Origin: VRUE01 sp963720805
Lineage (GTDB): Bacteria; Actinomycetota; Thermoleophilia; Solirubrobacterales; 70-9
Assembly (NCBI GenBank): GCA_963720805.1
Contig: CAVRGT010000012.1
Location: forward strand, 248,001-312,000
Length of the DNA stretch: 64,000 nucleotides
Reading direction: 5' to 3'
Shown: in pieces, positions 58,937 to 64,000 of the stretch
Layout of the letters: each line of letters opens with the position of its first letter
How positions within the stretch are numbered: position 1 is the first letter of the stretch
Position numbers and translations under genes: made by a program
The notes under the pieces: generated by a model
Database searches by the model: none
Seen by the model: only the letters and a program-made list of their open reading frames with translations
What the model was told of the DNA's origin: nothing

Positions 58937-59157
58937 TCTTCGCCGAAGCCCTCGAGGTAGCGATCGACGTTTTGCGAAAGGTCCGTCGGTCCCTCTTTGC
59001 TGATTCCGATCGCCGTTATTCGTGGTTGCTCTGCTTCCATCGCTCGGGCGGCCAGCGCCTCGCGGATCACTTCCGCCTTGCTCTTGCCTTCTTCTTCGGC
59101 TATCCGGCGCAGGTCGCGGTCCACCCACGGCTCGAGGTAGAGGCTCGTCTTCTTCAT
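58933..59157 (-). CDS. ribbon-helix-helix antitoxin (VapB/CopG type)
   Basis: A 74-residue protein. Residues 1-40 (SLYLEPWVDRDLRRIAEEEG, then KSKAEVIREALAAR) form a ribbon-helix-helix DNA-binding fold, and the C-terminal part (DLSQNVDRYLEGFGED) would wrap the toxin. Translation is coupled to vapC. A group II intron ends about two bases upstream of the ATG, so the natural promoter is displaced by nearly 2 kb. Confidence 0.85.
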   Translation of the reverse strand: MKKTSLYLEPWVDRDLRRIAEEEGKSKAEVIREALAARAMEAEQPRITAIGISKEGPTDLSQNVDRYLEGFGED

Positions 59158-59159
59158 TG

Positions 59160-61134
59160 GTAGTCAGGGGCGCAGTACCAGGCTGGCCTGTTTCCCCATT
59201 CCCCTTTCAATCCGTGCGTGCGGTTTTCCCGCACACGGCTTACCGATGATCTTCTTGGCATGGCTACGCAACTCCCGGATATCGAATTGTGCCCATCAAC
59301 TGGTGAAGGCCCAGCTCCACAAACCACTGCCTTGTCCACAGCTCGGCCTGCCCGGCGCGCAGGTTTCGGCCGTGGCGCCTGATCAACAGGCGCCGCAGCC
59401 GCCAGGCGACGTAGCGGTCGAGCGAGACGAACGCATCGGCGGCATTCCCGGTGCGAAAGTAATTGCCCCAACCCCGCAGGATCGGGTTCAGGGTCCGGAT
59501 CACGTACCGGATGTCTGAGACTCCCGTGCGGTTGCTGGCTGTTTGGGCCTTGACCTTGGCTCGAATGGACTTCATTGCCCGCTTGGAGGGCCAGCGGTGG
59601 AGGTAATAGCGGCGAATGCCGCGTTCCAGCAGCTTGCCCGAGATGCGAGCTCGGAAGTGGCATCCGAGGAAGTCAAAGCCCTCGCGGCCTTCTCTGAGGT
59701 CGACCACCTTCGTCTTTTCGGGGTGTAGCTCAAGGCCGAGGGAGGCGAGGACTTCCCTCGCCTTGGCCTCAGCCGCCCTGACCTCGTCCTCGGAGCGGCA
59801 GAGCACGACGAAGTCATCCGCGTAGCGGATGAGCTTGCCGTGGGTGCCGTCGGCGAAGGCAAGGTCGAGGGCGTGCAGGTAGATGTTGGAGAGCAGCGGT
59901 GAGATGACGCCGCCCTGAGGGGTCCCGGCGACCGTCTGGCGGTACCCCCCTTCCTCCATCACCCCTGCCTTGAGCCACTTGCGCAGCAGCTTCAGCACCT
60001 TCCGGTCCGAGACCCGCTCCGCCACCTTCTCCATCAGGTGTTGATGGTCGATGGTGGAGAAGTAGTCCCGGATGTCTGCGTCGAGCGCCCGGACGCGGCC
60101 ACGGATGAAGCCCTTGCGGACCTCCTCCATGGCCTCGGTGGCGGAGCGGCGGGGCCGGAAGCCGTAGGAGGCGTCTGAGAAGCCCGCCTCGAAGATCGGC
60201 TCCAGGACGAGCCGCGCCGCCTGTTGGGCGATGCGATCGCGGACGGTGGGGATGCCGAGCGGCCGCTTGCCGCCCTGTGGCTTGGGGATATCCACCCGCC
60301 TTGTCGGGGATGGGTGGTAGGTGCCTTCGCGAAGGTCTCGTTGCAGCTCGGCCAACAGCCGCTCTGCGCCGTATTCCTCCACCGCGGCGAGGGTCATCTT
60401 GTCGATGCCCGCCGCGCCCTTGTTCTTGTGCACCCGCTTCCATGCCTCCTGGAGGACGTCACCCCTCCAGATTCGGTCATACAGGGCGTGGAAGCGGCGA
60501 TCCGGGGATCGCTTGGCCGTTGCCCATAGCTTGCGTTGGAGTTCTCGCACCTTCGGGCGGCGAGGGGCATCGAGTGCCATTTCGCTCGCGTGCTCGCCGG
60601 CGGGTTGGCTACCGCCGGGGTGGTTGGGTCGGGTGTTTGGCCCGGCCATGCCTAGCGCTTACCTCCGCAACAGGCGTGATCAAAGTGAGGGTCCTTCGCT
60701 CCTGGCGCGTTGTTCTGCACGCCGATCCCAACTACTACGACCCCCTCGGACTCCCGCTGTCCTCCGTCCCTTTTCACCTTCGGCTTATAGGGGCGGTCTT
60801 TGCCCGACGTGGGGCTGGACAGACGGGTCTCCCTTGTTCCGAACCAGGCCGTGCGCGCGTGCAACTTCCCATACCCCGGGAGGACCCTTCGACCGTTCTC
60901 GGAACCGGGTCGACGGGCATGGCCTTCACCGAGGCATGAGCGGCTCGGCTCCTCCGTCTTACTTTTGACGAGGCTGCAGTCGCAGCCCGCGCGCTTGCTT
61001 CCTCCAAAGAGGCTCTTGACGCCCCGCTCGGCCGCAAGGGTCTCCCCCGGCGACTGGGGCCTGCTACCGGGCGCTCCGGCGCTTACCCGGACGGGACTCT
61101 CACCCGCAGGTCTGGTCCAGCTTTCAAGGCGCAA
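59160..61134 (-). mobile_element. full-length group II intron
   Basis: The element runs from a 5' end near 61134 (TTGCGCC, close to the consensus GTGCG) to a 3' end near 59160. The 5' 480 nt are non-coding and fit ribozyme domains I-III; the open frame lies in domain IV. Domain V is at 59209-59242 with the AGC triad and a GAAA-type loop, and domain VI follows. The 5' end sits about 27 bp after a terminator hairpin. The exact ends are inferred. Confidence 0.85.
59264..60649 (-). CDS. ltrA: group II intron reverse transcriptase/maturase
   Basis: A 461-residue protein with the reverse transcriptase blocks in order: KNKGAAGIDKMT, IPKPQGGKRPLGIPTVRDR, ALDADIRDYFSTIDH, AGTPQGGVISPLLSNIYLH and the catalytic RYADD at 275-279. 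The maturase X domain follows (IRYVIRTLNPILRGWGNYFR). There is no HNH endonuclease domain, so it lacks second-strand cleavage. It reverse-transcribes and helps splice its own intron. All motifs look intact. Confidence 0.95.
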   Translation of the reverse strand: MAGPNTRPNHPGGSQPAGEHASEMALDAPRRPKVRELQRKLWATAKRSPDRRFHALYDRIWRGDVLQEAWKRVHKNKGAAGIDKMTLAAVEEYGAERLLAELQRDLREGTYHPSPTRRVDIPKPQGGKRPLGIPTVRDRIAQQAARLVLEPIFEAGFSDASYGFRPRRSATEAMEEVRKGFIRGRVRALDADIRDYFSTIDHQHLMEKVAERVSDRKVLKLLRKWLKAGVMEEGGYRQTVAGTPQGGVISPLLSNIYLHALDLAFADGTHGKLIRYADDFVVLCRSEDEVRAAEAKAREVLASLGLELHPEKTKVVDLREGREGFDFLGCHFRARISGKLLERGIRRYYLHRWPSKRAMKSIRAKVKAQTASNRTGVSDIRYVIRTLNPILRGWGNYFRTGNAADAFVSLDRYVAWRLRRLLIRRHGRNLRAGQAELWTRQWFVELGLHQLMGTIRYPGVA

Positions 61135-61160
61135 CATGCCCTATAGGGTACCACCCGTTT

Positions 61161-61200
61161 GATCGAGGCATCGCCCTCTCAAGGCGAGGCAGCCTCGATC
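61161..61200 (-). terminator. hairpin after the ATPase gene, beside the intron insertion
   Basis: GATCGAGGC pairs with GCCTCGATC, with inner TCGCC/GGCGA pairing, starting 13 nt after the ATPase stop. The group II intron begins about 27 bp further along the transcript. This is the usual position of introns that target terminator hairpins. Confidence 0.6.
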
Positions 61201-61212
61201 TCTCCCCGCTCC

Positions 61213-62664
61213 TCAGCCGAGCTGTTCAGCCGCGATCAGGTGCACGTCGTCGCGTTCTGCCTGCAGCTCTTTGAGCCGGGGCGAGAAGCTCGTGCGATCG
61301 AAGAAGTAGAGCTGCGCCTCCGGTGCGCCGAGCTTTTTGCGGATCGTCTCCAGCTTGTCGAGCTCGCCGGCATCGTGGAGGTGATCCACGTTCCCGGCAT
61401 CGGGCCACTTGCAGGAGCCGAGCGCGAGCACCTCGCCCTCGGCGTCGATCGCAACGGCGTCGGCCTCGTAGGCGCGGCTGCGCAGCTTGCCGTCTTCCCG
61501 CCGGCGGATCGAGCCCCACCAGCGGCCCACCTCGGCTGCGGCATCCAGCTCCCCGCGCAGCCAGTCCTGGCAGACGCGCTCGAAGGCATCCTCGGAGACG
61601 AACTTGTCGAGCTGGGGGAGCACCGACTCGGTCAGGTAGCGGTCGGCGTCATCGCGCGTCTGCAGGCGGCTTTCGCGCGGTGCGACGAAGCGAAACCAGA
61701 AGCGCAGGAAGGGGTCGGCGACGGCGTAGTTGACCTTCTTGCCGGAGGCCTTGGTAACTGGGTAGCGGCGTTCGACCAGGCCCATCTCCTCGAGCGTCTC
61801 GAGGAAGGGTCGGATCTCCTCCGAACGTGCCCGGCCGGTTCGCTGCGCGATCTCGTTGAGGCGGGTGACGCCGCCGGCAATCGCCCGCAGGCAGGACATA
61901 TAGGTGTCGGTGTCGCGCAGGCGGCTCTCCTGGGCGAGCAGGAAGCGGGGCTCCTCACGCAGCAGGCCGTCCGGGTAAAGGACGGCGCGACGGATCGCCT
62001 CCGCCAGGTCGCGCTCGGGGTCGATCTCCTTCAAGTAGTAGGGCACCCCGCCGAACACCGCCCAGGCCCTGATCCTGTCCTCGAGACTCCACTCCCCCGT
62101 GAAGGCGCCGATCTCCTCCCAGGCAAACGGCTGCAGACGCAGCGAGCCGGTTCGGCGCCCGTAGGTCGTGGCGCCGTAGCCGACCACGGAGCGCTCGAAG
62201 AAGCTGACGTCCGAGCCGGAGAGGCAAAGGAAGAGGTTGCCGTCGTCCTCGTGTTCGGCGGCGAAGCGATTCAGCAGCGAGCCGATCTCGGGCTCCTGGC
62301 GGGCGATGAACTGGAACTCGTCGAGGACGATCATCGCCTGGCCCTCCTTCAACAGCTCCGAGAAGGCGGCGAAGACCGCGCGCCAGTTGGTCAGCGGCTG
62401 CTCGGAGAAAACGCGACTGCCGGTGAAGCGCGCCAGCTCGGCGGAGATGTCGTCGAGCTGGTCCTGGCGACTGCCCGAGCTCGCCTCGAAGTAGAACTGG
62501 CGGCAGCGCTCGCCGAAATGACGGAGCAGCCTGCTCTTGCCGATGCGCCGGCGCCCGTAGAGGACGAAGTACTCGGCTCGTTTCGAGGCCAGCCGCTCGC
62601 CGAGAGCAGCCAACTCGTCACTGCGGTTGTGGAAACTCATTTGTGCTGAAAAACTATAGCACAA
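61213..62664 (-). CDS. ATP-binding protein, archaeal ATPase/DUF234 type
   Basis: A 483-residue protein. YVLYGRRRIGKSRLLRHF (about 34-51) is the P-loop region, MIVLDEFQFIA the Walker B and FLCLSGSDVSFFER the sensor strand. A winged-helix part follows, then a DUF234-like C-terminal domain with a nuclease-like end (RAYEADAVAIDAEGEVLALG). This is a different branch from the three DUF4143-type proteins in the window. It stands alone and is followed by a terminator hairpin. Confidence 0.87.
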   Translation of the reverse strand: MCYSFSAQMSFHNRSDELAALGERLASKRAEYFVLYGRRRIGKSRLLRHFGERCRQFYFEASSGSRQDQLDDISAELARFTGSRVFSEQPLTNWRAVFAAFSELLKEGQAMIVLDEFQFIARQEPEIGSLLNRFAAEHEDDGNLFLCLSGSDVSFFERSVVGYGATTYGRRTGSLRLQPFAWEEIGAFTGEWSLEDRIRAWAVFGGVPYYLKEIDPERDLAEAIRRAVLYPDGLLREEPRFLLAQESRLRDTDTYMSCLRAIAGGVTRLNEIAQRTGRARSEEIRPFLETLEEMGLVERRYPVTKASGKKVNYAVADPFLRFWFRFVAPRESRLQTRDDADRYLTESVLPQLDKFVSEDAFERVCQDWLRGELDAAAEVGRWWGSIRRREDGKLRSRAYEADAVAIDAEGEVLALGSCKWPDAGNVDHLHDAGELDKLETIRKKLGAPEAQLYFFDRTSFSPRLKELQAERDDVHLIAAEQLG

Positions 62665-62701
62665 CTTAGTAAGTTATAGCTTAGTTTCTACGTACAGCGA
62701 G

Positions 62702-63478
62702 CTACTTGCGCCCGGCGCGCGCAGACTCGCTGCGGGCGACGCTGCGGATGGTGCGGGACATCGCCTTGTCGGTGGCTTCGGCCATCGCGATCTGGAAGAT
62801 GCCCTGGAGCACGTCGGCGGCCAGCGGCCGGGTGCGATCGAGGGTTTCGCGCACTTTCGGCCAGTCGCCCTCGGGGCGGCCGGCTTCGTCGAAGGGCTTC
62901 CAGACCTGGTCGAGGAAGAGATCGGTGAAGAGCTGGGCGATGTCGTCGGCCTTGCGGCGCAGCTTCTCGGCGGTGGCGAGGATCGCGCCCGAGCTCATCC
63001 CGACCTCGGCCAGGGCCGTGGCAGCGTTGGTCATCCGCGGGCTGATCACCTCGACCTTGCCATCGGGCAGGGCGCGGATGACGCCGAGCTTTTCCCCCCG
63101 TTCGAGCATCTCGAGACCGCGGCCTTCTTCGATCTCCTTTTTCCACAGCTCGGCCAGCTCGGTCAGCTCGAAGATTTCCGTCGTCTCCTCTTCAAAGGGC
63201 GCGCGCAGCGAGCGGGTGAGGCTGTGGATCTCCTCGGCGGCGCCGTCGACGCTTTCGCCCATGCGCCGGATCGCCTCCAGGTTGAGGCCCTCGGCCTGCA
63301 GCTCGCGGGTCAGTTCGATCCGCGCCACGTGCTCCTCGTTGTAGTAGCCGGTGCGGCCGTGGACGACCGGCGGCGGTAGCAGCCCGCGGGTCTGGTGGGC
63401 GCGGATGTTGCGCACCGTCATCCCGGTCCGCTCGGCCAGCTCGCCGATCGTCATCTCGCCCTTGGGGGGGTTGCTCAC
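62702..63478 (-). CDS. MerR-family transcriptional regulator with long C-terminal domain
   Basis: A 258-residue protein. The MerR DNA-binding part (MTIGELAERTGMTVRNIRAH, then GRTGYYNEEHVARIELTREL) covers about 9-68. The remaining 190 residues form a helical domain of the size that would hold an effector site. The start overlaps the stop of the SDR gene by four bases, so the pair is one operon and the regulator may control it. Confidence 0.88.
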   Translation of the reverse strand: MSNPPKGEMTIGELAERTGMTVRNIRAHQTRGLLPPPVVHGRTGYYNEEHVARIELTRELQAEGLNLEAIRRMGESVDGAAEEIHSLTRSLRAPFEEETTEIFELTELAELWKKEIEEGRGLEMLERGEKLGVIRALPDGKVEVISPRMTNAATALAEVGMSSGAILATAEKLRRKADDIAQLFTDLFLDQVWKPFDEAGRPEGDWPKVRETLDRTRPLAADVLQGIFQIAMAEATDKAMSRTIRSVARSESARAGRK

Positions 63479-64000
63479 CCCTTCATCGTAAGCGGGAACC
63501 GCTGCCCGTTCATCTTTTTCGATGGGTCCGAGCAGAGAAATGCGATCGCCTCGGCGAGGTCCTCGGCGGGGGTGAAGGTGGGGAAGTCCTCGCCGGGGCT
63601 CTCTTCGCGCATGCGCGGGGTGAGGATCGCGTCGACGACGATGATGTTGGCGGTTGCGGCGCTGCCTTCAAAGCCGTCGGCGTAGGCGAGCGTCCAGGCC
63701 TCGGCGGCGGCCTTGGCCGCGGCGTAGGCCGCGTTGGTGTTGGTCGGAGCCTGCGCCTGCTTGGAGGAGACGAGGACGAAGCGACCGTGCTCGCCGGCGA
63801 GCAGCGCGTCGTGAAAACCGCGCGTGGTGTGCTGGACGGTGCGCACCAGCGAGTCGTGCAGGACGTCCCAGTCCTCGAGCGAAGCCTCGTGCAAGGGCTC
63901 CCCCCCACGCCAGCCGCCGACCAGGTGCGCCAGCGCGTCGACCCGGCCGAAGCGCTCGAGCAGCGCCGCGCACCAGGCTCGCGTTGCGCCCTCGTCGAGC
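63475..64000 (-). CDS. SDR-family oxidoreductase, C-terminal part (runs off the window)
   Basis: 175 residues of a short-chain dehydrogenase. The catalytic region SSKQAQAPTNTNAAYAAAKA shows the Ser and the Y-x3-K pair, and the end EAIAFLCSDPSKKMNGQRFP is typical. The Rossmann glycine motif lies outside the window. Substrate unknown. It is co-transcribed with the MerR gene. Confidence 0.88.
   Translation of the reverse strand, partial: LDEGATRAWCAALLERFGRVDALAHLVGGWRGGEPLHEASLEDWDVLHDSLVRTVQHTTRGFHDALLAGEHGRFVLVSSKQAQAPTNTNAAYAAAKAAAEAWTLAYADGFEGSAATANIIVVDAILTPRMREESPGEDFPTFTPAEDLAEAIAFLCSDPSKKMNGQRFPLTMKG

Overview
The window is high-GC DNA with dense gene packing, many GTG/TTG starts, several probably leaderless messages and few U-tailed terminators, which fits an actinobacterium. 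The large secreted beta-propeller proteins with lysine-rich tails, the DUF6325/SHOCT pair, the Rv2578c-type radical SAM gene and the general gene set suggest Thermoleophilia/Solirubrobacterales. This assignment is inference, because there is no rRNA gene here.

Layout. 1-5200: end of an acetolactate decarboxylase gene, a CASTOR/POLLUX-like channel, a NodI/NodJ-like ABC exporter, the SRP RNA and a CPA2 antiporter. 5231-6799: a tRNA-Val(CAC) gene followed by two tandem, almost identical 748-bp toxin-antitoxin cassettes. A 33-bp copy of the tRNA 3' end stands before, between and after them. 6818-11173: a secreted protein, a quinone-reductase-type enzyme, and a NaeI-type restriction-modification system with a Vsr endonuclease. 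11393-23502: small stress-type proteins, a Fic protein, a VOC protein, a Vps62-like membrane protein, ArfB, pterin dehydratase, a patatin-like lipase, GGDEF and HD-GYP proteins, a TIMP-like secreted protein and an alcohol dehydrogenase. 23990-31652: an MFS exporter, a complete oligopeptide-type ABC importer operon and a LigC-type ligase. 31858-38327: a wHTH regulator, an SOS-box-controlled radical SAM gene, an MFS-MerR pair and a two-domain dCTP deaminase.

38366-46939 is accessory and heavily decayed. It holds two inverted, broken nucleotidyltransferase modules, a group II intron remnant, two DUF4143-type ATPases, four TetR fragments on both strands and three intact TetR genes. 46997-48289 is another DUF4143-type ATPase that reads into the antisense of its neighbour. 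48159-58279 is a four-gene operon for very large secreted proteins, one with an 870-bp internal tandem duplication. 58520-61200 is a VapBC pair with a group II intron inserted against the antitoxin start. The window ends with a fourth ATPase and a MerR-SDR operon.

Non-coding structure is unusually rich. Two 49-bp palindromes (3586, 34889) share ends and centre but have different, compensated stems. Two facing foldback elements (36967, 37081) share a 32-nt core, while their arms copy the ends, including stop codons, of the genes they follow. The attachment-repeat toxin-antitoxin array and these foldback elements are the best candidates for something undescribed.
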